Shown here: piece by piece, positions 26,107 through 33,592 of the stretch
How the letters are laid out: each line of letters begins with the position of its first letter
How positions within the stretch are numbered: the stretch's first letter is position 1
Assembly: GCA_034933245.1 (NCBI GenBank)
Contig: JAYFNX010000013.1
Location: forward strand, 1 to 64,000
Direction: 5' to 3'
DNA length: 64,000 bases
Origin: Pelethousia sp034933245
GTDB lineage: Bacteria; Bacillota; Clostridia; Christensenellales; CAG-138
Notes under the pieces: model-generated
Database searches by the model: none
Told to the model about the DNA's origin: nothing
Seen by the model: the letters and a program-made list of their open reading frames with translations, nothing else
Translations under genes and position numbers: made by a program

Positions 26107-27462
26107 TTACATGCCTAAATAACGCAGAACCTTGGCGTTCGCTTGCTCGCTGAGGGCTTCTTCATCCATGTGGGCCAGCCTCCCATTTTGCACGGTTACT
26201 TCTCCATTAATAATCGTGGTATCCACAGGGCCTTTGAGACCAACGGTGCAAAGAACGCTTTTAGGGTCCAAACATGCGCCCACAAGGTCCATGCGTCGGC
26301 TGTCGATGAGGAACAGGTCGGCGCATTTGCCAATGGCTAATTGGCCAATGTCCGTACGACCAAGAAGGGATGCGCTTCCCCGGGTGGCCATTTTTAGAAT
26401 GTCATAGCCGGAAGGCGCTTCCCGGCCGCTGTTGAGCCTATGGAGCAGATAGCAGACGCGCATCTCCTCTAAGAGGTTGCTGCCGTCGTTGCTGGCGCTG
26501 CCGTCAACGGCAAGGCCCAGCGGCACCCCCAAGCGCAGCATTTCGGGAACCCGGGCCACGCCGCTGGAAAGCTTCATGTTGGAAATGGGGCAATGCGCCA
26601 CGCCCGTATGGGTATGGGCCAGTTTCCGCAATTCCCCGTCATTAAAATAAATGCCGTGCGCATACCAAACATCGGGCCCAACCCACCCCAGGCTTTCCAT
26701 ATAATCGTAAGGCCGCATGCCGAACTTTTCCAGGGTGAAGGTCTCCTCATCCTTGGTTTCGCAAAGATGGGTATGGAGCCGTACGCCGTACTCTCGGGCT
26801 AACAGTGCGCTTTGGCGCAGCAGCTCCGTGCTTACGGAAAAAGGGGAACAAGGGGCCAGAACAATCCCCCGCATGGCGCCGGGGCTGTCATCCTTCCATG
26901 TCTGGATAAGACGCTGGCTGTCTTTTAATATGGCATCTACGGGTTGGACTACGCTATCGGGGGGGAGACCGCCGTCCTTCTTGGAAAGATCCATGCTGCC
27001 CCTGCTAACGACCATTCTGATACCCAGCGCGTCCGCCGCGCGAAATTGCGCGCCGATCAGGTCGCCCGCTCCCCGGGGAAATACGTAATGGTGGTCAAAA
27101 CAGGTGGTACAGCCGTTTTTCATCAAATCGCCCATTCCCACCAAGGAAGAAAGAAACATGGCCTCTTCATCCAGGCCTTTCCAGATTTCATAGAGGGTTT
27201 TGAGCCAGTCAAAAAGCTCCATGTTTTGAACCTGCGGAAGGTTGCGGGAGAATACTTGATATAGGTGGTGATGGGTATTCACAAGGCCGGGATAACAGAG
27301 CATGTGGCTGGCGTCAAGCACTTCGTCCGCCTCGCGGGAAAGGCCGACGCCAATGGCCTCAATGAAGCCGTTGCGGCAAAAAATATCTGCTTTTTCGTAG
27401 ATTTTGTCCGAATCGTCACAGGAAATGATGGCCCGGCAGTTTCGAATGAGCAAGGTGGGCAT
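26107..27462 (-). CDS. 8-oxoguanine deaminase-like amidohydrolase
   Basis: The 451-residue protein belongs to the ATZ/TRZ-like amidohydrolases. Motifs in order are GLVNTHHHLYQVFSRNLP (metal site and the family's HHLYQ), CTTCFDHHYVFPRG, SRGSMDLSKKDGGLPPDSVV, LAPCSPFSVS, HTHLCET, AHGIYF and AVDGSASND. The SRGSM...GGLPPDSVV and APCSPFSVS runs match my recollection of characterised 8-oxoguanine deaminases (the Pa0142 type), which convert 8-oxoguanine to urate. It could also act on another oxidised purine. Start at 27462 has GGAGG eight bases upstream; a longer start at 27555 would run through the riboswitch. It is controlled by that riboswitch, consistent with a purine substrate. Confidence 0.8.
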   Translation of the reverse strand: MPTLLIRNCRAIISCDDSDKIYEKADIFCRNGFIEAIGVGLSREADEVLDASHMLCYPGLVNTHHHLYQVFSRNLPQVQNMELFDWLKTLYEIWKGLDEEAMFLSSLVGMGDLMKNGCTTCFDHHYVFPRGAGDLIGAQFRAADALGIRMVVSRGSMDLSKKDGGLPPDSVVQPVDAILKDSQRLIQTWKDDSPGAMRGIVLAPCSPFSVSTELLRQSALLAREYGVRLHTHLCETKDEETFTLEKFGMRPYDYMESLGWVGPDVWYAHGIYFNDGELRKLAHTHTGVAHCPISNMKLSSGVARVPEMLRLGVPLGLAVDGSASNDGSNLLEEMRVCYLLHRLNSGREAPSGYDILKMATRGSASLLGRTDIGQLAIGKCADLFLIDSRRMDLVGACLDPKSVLCTVGLKGPVDTTIINGEVTVQNGRLAHMDEEALSEQANAKVLRYLGM

Positions 27463-27485
27463 GCTTCTAACCTCCATTATTCTCT

Positions 27486-27577
27486 TAAACAAAAAGAGCA
27501 CCTTTCGATGCTCATAGTGGGGCCGAGGGCGGTCCCGTAGAAACTCCCGCGCCATATCCGCAGGATTATATGATACG
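27486..27577 (-). promoter_or_regulatory. Purine riboswitch (ON-type) before the 8-oxoguanine deaminase gene
   Basis: On the minus strand P1 is UCAUA/UAUGA, J1/2 UAA, P2 UCCUGCG/CGCGGGA with loop GAUAUGG, J2/3 GUUUCUAC, P3 GGGACC/GGCCCC with loop GCCCUC, and J3/1 carries the C of the guanine class (ACUAUGAG). All four pocket positions match the guanine aptamer. Directly overlapping the P1 3' strand is a terminator, GAGCAUC-GAAA-GGUGCUC then UUUUUG (27513-27486). Ligand-stabilised P1 would block the terminator, so purine should switch the gene on, fitting a catabolic enzyme. Confidence 0.92.
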
Positions 27578-27587
27578 TTATTTGATT

Positions 27588-27616
27588 AGTATAGCACAGG
27601 ACGTGCGCCCCGGCAA
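27588..27616 (-). promoter_or_regulatory. Promoter of the riboswitch-controlled deaminase
   Basis: TTGCCG (27616-27611), 17 bases, then TATACT (27593-27588) on the minus strand. Initiation about 27580 would place the aptamer at the very start of the transcript. Confidence 0.7.
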
Positions 27617-27627
27617 GGCTTGGTATT

Positions 27628-28818
27628 TTACCAGGGCCGCCTGCCGCACACAAAATGCTCCCGCCAATAGCTGGTGGAGAAGGAACGCCGCACAACTTTG
27701 CCGTTTGCGCTGGAAGCATCGATCATCATCCCGCTGGATATTATGATGCCCACATGCCCAACCTTGGAAAAGCCGTTGTTGTAGAAGAAGATCAGGTCGC
27801 CCTTCTTAAGCTTGCTCATGCTGGTGATCTTTTCCCAATCGTCCACTTGGGAATAGCCTGCGGCAGTCAGCCGCCGCCGGTTGCTGCCCGCTTCCTTGAG
27901 ACAATAATAAACTAGGCCGCTGCAGTCAAACTTACTTGGGCCTGTGGAGCCCAGCACATAGGGACTGCCCACTTTGTCCTTTGCTATTTCGATCATTTTG
28001 GAGATGTTGGCCTTGCTGCGGGCCTCATGGGCCTTGCTGGCGCTCTCCTTGGCGTTGGGGGAATAAAGCAATTCGTAGGTTTTTACGCCCGCCAGGCCAT
28101 CCGCCGATAATCCATTGCGGCCTTGAAACTCCTTAATGGCTGCGATCGTTTTTTCACCGTAGTAGCCGGTGGTTTCGCTCATGTAGCCCATATCCTTGAG
28201 CTGAACCTGCATGCTGGTGATATCGTCCCCTTCCATGCCTTCCTTCGCAACATATTTGGGCGCGTTTTCGCCGTAGATCAGAGCCAGCGTCTGTTCGCCG
28301 GCTACGCCGTCCTCATCCAGCTTGAGGCCAAGCTCTTCCGAAAAATTAATCTGCCGCTGAAACAGGCGAACAGCAGCCCGGGTGGCAGGACCGTAAAGCT
28401 GCGTAGGTTCATCCAACTCCAAGAAGCCGAGTTCCATGAGCCGTTGCTGTAGCTGCTGCACAGCCTCGCCTTCCACACCTTTGCGAAGGGTCGGGTCTGG
28501 CGTGGGGGTGGGGGAGAGGGCAATGGTGGAAACGGGCGTGGGTGTAATTTCAATTTGAACGATTCCATCCGCTTCTGCATTGGCGGATAGGGACATGGCA
28601 TGGGCGGTGCCCGTGCCAGCACCATTCTTTCCAAAGAGGCTCACGCAAAGAACGAGAAGGGCTATCACGCCAACCATACCTCCCGCAATGGCAAGTTTAA
28701 CGCGGTTGGAGGCATGGCGCAAACTTTCCATAAAGGGCGAAAAGTAATCCCGCAGATGGCGGAAGAACAGGAGCCTGCTCCGTCTTAAGCTTCTTTTTTT
28801 CCGGTTGAATTGGGACAT
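27628..28818 (-). CDS. Secreted/anchored NlpC/P60 hydrolase with two peptidoglycan-binding domains
   Basis: This 396-residue protein has a basic cytoplasmic N-terminus, one transmembrane span (residues 43-63), a Thr/Pro linker, two PG_binding_1 repeats (about 113-183 and 195-252) and a C-terminal NlpC/P60 peptidase. The catalytic cysteine is C299 in FDCSGLVYY and the histidine H355 in GHVGIII. Such enzymes cleave stem-peptide bonds in cell-wall remodelling. It ends just left of the deaminase promoter and is transcribed toward it; I see no strong terminator in the short gap. AGAAAGAAT precedes the ATG. Confidence 0.9.
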   Translation of the reverse strand: MSQFNRKKRSLRRSRLLFFRHLRDYFSPFMESLRHASNRVKLAIAGGMVGVIALLVLCVSLFGKNGAGTGTAHAMSLSANAEADGIVQIEITPTPVSTIALSPTPTPDPTLRKGVEGEAVQQLQQRLMELGFLELDEPTQLYGPATRAAVRLFQRQINFSEELGLKLDEDGVAGEQTLALIYGENAPKYVAKEGMEGDDITSMQVQLKDMGYMSETTGYYGEKTIAAIKEFQGRNGLSADGLAGVKTYELLYSPNAKESASKAHEARSKANISKMIEIAKDKVGSPYVLGSTGPSKFDCSGLVYYCLKEAGSNRRRLTAAGYSQVDDWEKITSMSKLKKGDLIFFYNNGFSKVGHVGIIISSGMMIDASSANGKVVRRSFSTSYWREHFVCGRRPW

Positions 28819-28991
28819 TCTTTCTCCTAACCCGCTGGATGCATATTTAATGATAACATTTTAGCTGTTTTCCCTCCTGTTTTCAATGCGAATGGCCTAG
28901 AAGTCAGAGATTATTCACATTCGCATCCTTGCGAGAGGTTGCAAACAGATTTTGGCAACAAAAAACAATTCGGGTGAATTGGGGAAATCCC

Positions 28992-29020
28992 TTGTATATC
29001 TGGCGAAAATGCGCGATAAT
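28992..29020 (+). promoter_or_regulatory. Promoter of xpt-guaA
   Basis: TTGTAT (28992-28997), a 17-base spacer and GATAAT (29015-29020). The leader of about 80 bases contains only a small CCCG/CGGG hairpin; no purine aptamer is present, unlike xpt in Bacillus subtilis. Confidence 0.65.
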
Positions 29021-29110
29021 GAAAACGTATTTTTTAAAGTTGTCTCCCGCGTTTGGACGGGTTGAATTTGCAAAATACTATTACAGAAGACGGGAAGGAG
29101 TTGGTTTCCT

Positions 29111-29692
29111 ATGCAACAGCTTCAAGAGCGGATCGTGCGCGAAGGTAAGGTACTACCCGGTAATATTATTAAGGTAGATGGTTTCCTGAATCACAGGGTG
29201 GATACGAAGCTCATGCAGTACATTGCGGACGAGTTCGCAAAACATTTCGATGTCAGTAAGGTCACCCTTGTTCTTACGGCGGAGGCCAGCGGCATTGCTT
29301 TGGCTACGGTTTGTGCCGCGCGTTACGGTGTGCCTATGGTGTTCGCAAAAAAGGCCAAGAGCGATAATATCGAGGGCGGCTTGTTCCGAAGCGATATTTT
29401 TTCCTACACATATAAAAAGAAAGTTACCCAGTTGGTTTCGAAAGAATGGCTCCATGCGGAGGACAAGGTCCTTATTGTGGATGATTTTCTGGCAAACGGC
29501 GAAGCCTTGCGCGGCCTGTGCGAAATCGTTGAGCAGGCGGGCGCGGAACTGATCGGCATTGGGGTTGCCATTGAAAAAGGGTTCCAGGGTGGTGGAGACA
29601 GGCTGCGCCAGGCGGGATATGATCTTAAATCCTTGGCCATTATTGAGCGCGCAGATACAACAGGCATTGAGTTTCGGGAGGACGAGCCTTGA
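29111..29692 (+). CDS. xpt: Xanthine phosphoribosyltransferase
   Basis: The 193-residue enzyme converts xanthine and PRPP to XMP. The PRPP-binding loop VLIVDDFLANGEA spans residues 120-132, and LKERIxxEGxV-like and DGFLNHRVD segments near the N-terminus are typical of Xpt. AAGGAG precedes the ATG. Its TGA overlaps a TTG start of guaA, so xanthine is carried to XMP and on to GMP by one operon. This salvage pair balances the xanthine dehydrogenase and deaminase genes elsewhere in the window. Confidence 0.95.
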   Translation: MQQLQERIVREGKVLPGNIIKVDGFLNHRVDTKLMQYIADEFAKHFDVSKVTLVLTAEASGIALATVCAARYGVPMVFAKKAKSDNIEGGLFRSDIFSYTYKKKVTQLVSKEWLHAEDKVLIVDDFLANGEALRGLCEIVEQAGAELIGIGVAIEKGFQGGGDRLRQAGYDLKSLAIIERADTTGIEFREDEP

Positions 29693-31224
29693 GCATGGAA
29701 CGCATCGCAGTTCTGGATTTCGGCGGCCAATACAACCAGCTCATTGCGCGGCGGGTGCGGGAGTTGGGGGTATATAGCGAACTTTTGCCTAGAAATGCCA
29801 GCCGGGAGCGCCTTTTGGCAGGTGGACTTTCCGGCATCATTCTTACCGGCGGGCCGGATAGCGTGTATGATCCGGAGGCGAAGACCTGCCCGGCTTATGT
29901 GTTCGAACTGGGCGTTCCTGTGCTGGGCATTTGCTACGGCATGCAGTATATCGCGCATGTCTATGGCGGAAAAATCGAGGCAGGGCATCGGGAATATGCG
30001 GATACACCCATTGAGATGGGGACACATCCCCTCGCGGCGGGCATGGATGCCGGGTATGTCTGGATGAACCATAACGACAGCGTTATGGCACTCCCCCAGG
30101 GGTTCCAAATCATCGCGCGCACGGCTCACTGCATCGCCGCCTTCGCGGAGGATGAAAAGCGGCTTTACGGGGTGCAGTTTCACGCGGAGGTTGCGCATAC
30201 CCCTAAAGGTACCTTGATTTTCCAGAACTTTTTGGAGAAAATCTGTTGTTGCCGCTGCGATTATAAGCCGGAAAATCTGGCGAATCAGCTCATAGAGCAA
30301 GTGCGCAGGCAAGTCGGCGATCAGGGCCGGGTTCTGGGAGCCCTAAGCGGCGGCGTAGATTCAACCGTGGCCGCGGCGTTAGTGCACAGGGCTGTGGGAG
30401 ATCGGCTTGCCTGTGTGTTTGTGGATCACGGGCTATTGCGCCAGAATGAAGCCCAGGAGGTGCAGGACTTTTATCGAAATAGCCTGGGCCTCAACCTAAC
30501 GGCTGTAAATGCCAAGGATCGGTTCCTCTCAAAGCTTGCGGGGGTATCTGAGCCGGAGCAGAAGCGCAAGATTATCGGCACCGAATTCGTACGCGTTTTT
30601 GAAGAGGAAACCGGAAAGCTGAAAACGCAAAATGAAGATTGGTACCTCCTGCAGGGGACGATCTATCCGGATGTGATCGAAAGCGGAACGGATGCCAGCG
30701 CAAAGATCAAAAGCCATCATAATGTGGGCGGACTGCCTGCGGACATGGGCTTTTCAGGGCTGGTGGAGCCTTTACGCATGCTCTTTAAAGATGAAGTGCG
30801 TGCGCTCGGGGAGTCTTTGGGGATTCCACGGGAATTGGTTTGGCGGCAGCCTTTTCCGGGCCCTGGCTTGGCCATCCGGGTTCTGGGGGATGTCACGGAA
30901 GAGAAACTTTCCATTCTCCGCCATAGCGATGCCATCCTTCGGGAAGAAATCGGCTTGGCTGGTTTACAGGAGCAGGTCTGGCAATATTTCACCGTGTTTA
31001 CGGGCATGCGATCGGTGGGCGTGATGGGCGATCAGCGCACCTATGATTACGCCATCGGCGTACGGGCCGTGACCAGCACAGATGCCATGACCGTGGAGTG
31101 GGCGGAGCTTCCTTATGCCGTTCTGCGAAAAATATCCAGCCGTATCATCGCCGAGGTACCCCATGTAAACCGGGTGGTATATGACATAACCTCAAAGCCC
31201 CCGGGAACCATCGAGTGGGAATAA
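29689..31224 (+). CDS. guaA: GMP synthase (glutamine-hydrolysing)
   Basis: The 511-residue protein has an N-terminal class I glutamine amidotransferase (catalytic Cys in GICYGMQY near residue 82, His-Glu in QFHAEVAH) and an ATP-pyrophosphatase domain with the PP-loop SGGVDST near residue 220, followed by the dimerisation domain ending in KPPGTIEWE. It aminates XMP to GMP. GGGAGG is seven bases before a TTG at 29689 and 13 before an ATG at 29695; the TTG, overlapping the xpt stop as TTGA, is favoured. It is the last backbone gene before the mobile region. Confidence 0.96.
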   Translation: MSMERIAVLDFGGQYNQLIARRVRELGVYSELLPRNASRERLLAGGLSGIILTGGPDSVYDPEAKTCPAYVFELGVPVLGICYGMQYIAHVYGGKIEAGHREYADTPIEMGTHPLAAGMDAGYVWMNHNDSVMALPQGFQIIARTAHCIAAFAEDEKRLYGVQFHAEVAHTPKGTLIFQNFLEKICCCRCDYKPENLANQLIEQVRRQVGDQGRVLGALSGGVDSTVAAALVHRAVGDRLACVFVDHGLLRQNEAQEVQDFYRNSLGLNLTAVNAKDRFLSKLAGVSEPEQKRKIIGTEFVRVFEEETGKLKTQNEDWYLLQGTIYPDVIESGTDASAKIKSHHNVGGLPADMGFSGLVEPLRMLFKDEVRALGESLGIPRELVWRQPFPGPGLAIRVLGDVTEEKLSILRHSDAILREEIGLAGLQEQVWQYFTVFTGMRSVGVMGDQRTYDYAIGVRAVTSTDAMTVEWAELPYAVLRKISSRIIAEVPHVNRVVYDITSKPPGTIEWE

Positions 31225-31324
31225 TTAGCAGAAACCAAGAAAGCCGCGTAACTACTAGGTATTTAACCTGCTGATTTTAGCTGTGGCAACGTTTTGGCAA
31301 CACTAATTGCACTATTCAGATGAA

Positions 31325-31364
31325 AAGAGCTAACTGATTTTGAGCGTCGGTTAGCTCTTTTTTG
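31325..31364 (+). terminator. Terminator after guaA
   Basis: AAGAGCTAAC pairs with GTTAGCTCTT across a 14-base loop and is followed by TTTTTG. It lies 100 bases after the guaA stop, at the edge of the mobile region. Confidence 0.85.
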
Positions 31365-31393
31365 TTGTTCGCTTGTACAACTAAGATTCATAT

Positions 31394-31834
31394 CTACCGA
31401 ACAGGCATAAATTCGAGCACGGTATCCAGCGGACGTTTTCCACGATTTCTATAGCCCCTATGAGGACGTTCGGTGTTGTAATGGATAAGCCAAAGATCCA
31501 AATCTTCCTGAAGTGCCTCCACGCTTTCATAGAAGTTTTCCCGGAAGGCAATGCGGAAGAACTCGTCCAGCACAGTCTTGTTGAAGCGTTCGATGAAGCG
31601 GTTGGTTTTCGGGGATTTGACCTTGGTCCGCCGATGCTCCATGTCGTTGCGGGCAAGGTAGAGCTCGAACGGATGGTTCTCCGTACCACAGAATTCCCGG
31701 CCATTGTCGGTCAGAATAGCCCCTACAGGCAGTCCGCGTTCCCGGTAAAACGGCAACACGTCATTATGAACCAGTGCAGCGGCGCATTCAGGCTTCTTGC
31801 CGGTATGAAGGAATCCAAAGGCATATGTACGGTC
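31394..31834 (-). pseudogene. IS481-like transposase, C-terminal fragment
   Basis: On the minus strand the frame encodes a DDE integrase core: DRTYAFGFLHTGKK, PECAAALVHNDVLPFYRERG, then ILTDNGREFCG (catalytic Asp), SPKTNRFIERFNKTVLDEFF and NTERPHRGYRNRGKRP at the end. This is the C-terminal half of an IS481/IS3-type transposase. There is no N-terminal DNA-binding part; homologous sequence stops abruptly at about 31834, where integrase sequence on the other strand begins. It is therefore a truncated insertion-sequence remnant with no intact terminal repeats that I can identify. Confidence 0.85.
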
Positions 31835-32475
31835 TGCGTTTAAGTGAAATCCTTGGCCTGCGCTGGCAGAACGTCGATCTGCAAAATAACACCTTCGGTG
31901 TCGTGGAGCAGTTGCCGTTCAATCTCCCTGCCGGGACAAAGGATGTTTCCGAAATGGCACCGACGAAATCCAACGACCGCATCTTGCCTATCACGGATTT
32001 AACGAAGCCCTATTTTGAACGACAGCTTGCCATGCAGGAGCGCCGCAAGGAATTGACCGCAGCAGCGGGTGCGACATACTATGATAACGATTTAGTGGTG
32101 TCCAAGCCGGACGGCGCACCTTATCGTCGTGACGCGGTATCAACTGCTTTCGGGCAACTCATCCGGCACCTCGAAATGCCACATATCCGCTTTCACGATT
32201 TGAGACATACGGCGGCGACGAACATGCACCAGCTCACCGGCGACTTTTATACTGTCGGTGAGATATTGGGGCATACACTCAAAGGCATTGGCATTTCTCT
32301 CGGTATCTCCACCAACCTTGAAGCGGTAACGGCACAATATGTCGATGTCCGGCTGGAGCGAAAAAAGACCGTTCTGGAAACCTACCATAAGGCGTTGCAT
32401 CCGCAGAAAGAGCCGGAGAAGCCCATGAAACCGGCGAAGCAGAGCAAAAAGAAAAGCAGCGAAATGGAGCTATAA
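31825..32475 (+). pseudogene. Tyrosine recombinase (integrase), N-terminally truncated
   Basis: About 216 residues form the catalytic domain of a Tn1549/Tn916-type integrase: the first catalytic Arg in YGLRLSEILGLRW, then HDLRHTAATNM (H-x-x-R), LGHT and the nucleophile Tyr in AQYVDV. A basic tail (KQSKKKSSEMEL) ends it. The arm-binding and core-binding N-terminal domains are missing because the IS481 fragment abuts it; upstream in-frame codons (31774-31824) belong to the IS. It is probably inactive, so any mobility would need an integrase elsewhere. Confidence 0.85.
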
Positions 32476-32679
32476 ACGACATAAGTTTTTATCGCTCCGC
32501 GCTGCTTTTTATAGCTTTTTAGGGAATGTGGGCATCAAACGGGCATCATGCTATACATTTTCTCTGTATACTTTCTATAAGGCCAAAAATGCTGAGAGCT
32601 GGCGGGCATCAAAATCCAGGCAGCATTGGGCATCACTGAGCCGCAAAGTTCAAATATGGGCAGCATTACAAGATGAAGA

Positions 32680-32712
32680 AAACCCCTGAAAACCTAGTAT
32701 TTTCAGGGGTTT
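32680..32712. terminator. Terminator next to the tRNA-Ser 3' half
   Basis: AAACCCCTGAAAA and TTTTCAGGGGTTT are perfectly complementary around a seven-base loop. It follows the tRNA fragment on the minus strand, as the terminator at 43814-43840 follows the intact tRNA. Confidence 0.8.
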
Positions 32713-32713
32713 G

Positions 32714-32769
32714 TGGCGGAGAGGGTGGGATTCGAACCCACGTGCGATTGCTCGCAAACTGATTTCGAG
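32714..32769 (-). tRNA. tRNA-Ser(CGA), 3' half only (attachment-site scar)
   Basis: Read on the minus strand from 32769, CTCGAAA (anticodon loop, anticodon CGA) is followed by the anticodon stem 3' side, a long variable arm, the T arm GTGGG-TTCGAAT-CCCAC and acceptor CTCTCC-G-CCA. The 5' half of the tRNA is absent; beyond TTTCGAG (32763-32769) the sequence becomes element DNA. This marks recombination at the anticodon loop and is a non-functional fragment on its own. Confidence 0.85.
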
Positions 32770-32777
32770 GGGCATTT
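32761..32777 (+). repeat. 17-bp direct repeat, left copy (attachment core)
   Basis: GATTTCGAGGGGCATTT here is identical to 44063-44079. It contains the tRNA anticodon-loop core TTTCGAG followed by element-specific sequence. Downstream of both copies come similar stretches of about 180 bases ending in GGGCATCA-type repeats, so both appear to be the same end of related elements inserted in tandem. Confidence 0.75.
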
Positions 32778-33218
32778 CAGGGCTAAAACCGCCGTTTTTC
32801 TTCTTATAAGTTGTTATAGGGTTGCGTCGAAAAGAGTGTGTTTACTGTGCTATCCGGCGTATCTTTTTATAAGATCAAATAACCGATATACAAGCTCTTT
32901 TTAGAAAACCGGGCATCAAAACGGCATCACGGGCATCAAAAGCCGCAGTCATAGCATACAAGACCTCAAAATCAAAATTTTGCTTGATTTATAATCGCAT
33001 TTCAAAAGTGTGAGCTATAACCACATTATTTCAACGTGATGCCCAATGGCCATAAATCCTTTGGCACCACCTGCATATTTTACTGCTATGTAAATGGAGC
33101 TTTTGATGACCAATAAGCTCAGCCGACGAAAAGGAGTTTTTTTCAGGGCAGCACAAAAATGGCTATTTGGGCATCATCGGGCATCAAAAATTAAAAGGAG
33201 AAAAACGATGCAAAAACA

Positions 33219-33569
33219 TTGATTGACAAAGGCATTATACTCCCGTCCGGCGAGATCAACAAGAACAAGATAAACCTTGTCGCCGGAGCCGTCACGCAGC
33301 CGTTCGCTGAAATGGTATGGGTGATGACAGGCGGCGATATGGACACTATCAACCGCCTGACGGATGTTTTCGTTACAATGAACACCCCGGCAGACCGGGA
33401 CAAGCTATTTCGCATTATTCAAATGCTCTACGGGCTTATGGGCTTGCGGTTCTCCGAGGAAGCCGTACCGATGGGTGCACACCCGGAGGCGCTTGATTAC
33501 TTTCTGTTCTCATTCACGTCAGATTTCGGGGAAATTATTCATGATTACATAGCAGAAAAGGATAGTTGA
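33219..33569 (+). CDS. Small ICE protein, family copy 1 (start possibly frameshifted)
   Basis: About 116 residues (IDKGIILPSGEINKNKINLV..., ending HDYIAEKDS), acidic and soluble, about 90% identical in DNA to the gene at 47897 and more distantly related to the one at 43244. The natural ATG at 33208 follows AAGGAG but hits a stop after CAA AAA CAT; adding one A to the A-run would put it in frame (M-Q-K-T-L-I-D-K-G). Either a TTG at 33219 is used or a one-base deletion has silenced it. Function unknown. Confidence 0.6.
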   Translation: MIDKGIILPSGEINKNKINLVAGAVTQPFAEMVWVMTGGDMDTINRLTDVFVTMNTPADRDKLFRIIQMLYGLMGLRFSEEAVPMGAHPEALDYFLFSFTSDFGEIIHDYIAEKDS

Positions 33570-33592
33570 AGTGCAAGGAAGCAATGTTTTAC

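Larger units (their letters stand above)
32530..33186 (+). repeat. GGGCATCA arm-site repeats
   Basis: Exact GGGCATCA copies lie at 32530, 32541, 32604, 32628, 32911, 32931, 33169 and 33179, with one inverted copy at 33037 and a variant (CGGCATCA) near 32922. Another exact copy lies at 44211 beside the second 17-bp repeat. Short directly repeated octamers flanking an attachment site are typical of arm-type sites bound by the N-terminal domain of tyrosine integrases. Repeats are seen; the binding role is inferred. Confidence 0.65.
32476..33218. other. Attachment-site region without genes
   Basis: This 743-base stretch contains no credible gene. It holds clustered GGGCATCA repeats, a terminator, the 3' half of a tRNA-Ser gene, the 17-bp repeat that marks the left end of element A, and AT-rich sequence leading to a ribosome site at 33195-33200. 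The organisation is that of an ICE attachment region with integrase arm sites. Confidence 0.7.

Noticed and set aside
27463..27555. Longer start for the 8-oxoguanine deaminase at 27555
   Set aside because: It would begin inside the riboswitch and read through its terminator; GGAGG is correctly placed for 27462.
28819..29110. Possible purine riboswitch upstream of xpt-guaA
   Set aside because: Expected from other Firmicutes, but no GUUUCUAC core or three-stem layout is present; only a promoter and a small hairpin are seen.
28929..29177. An 82-codon frame before xpt
   Set aside because: It spans the xpt promoter and overlaps the xpt start in another frame; no ribosome site.
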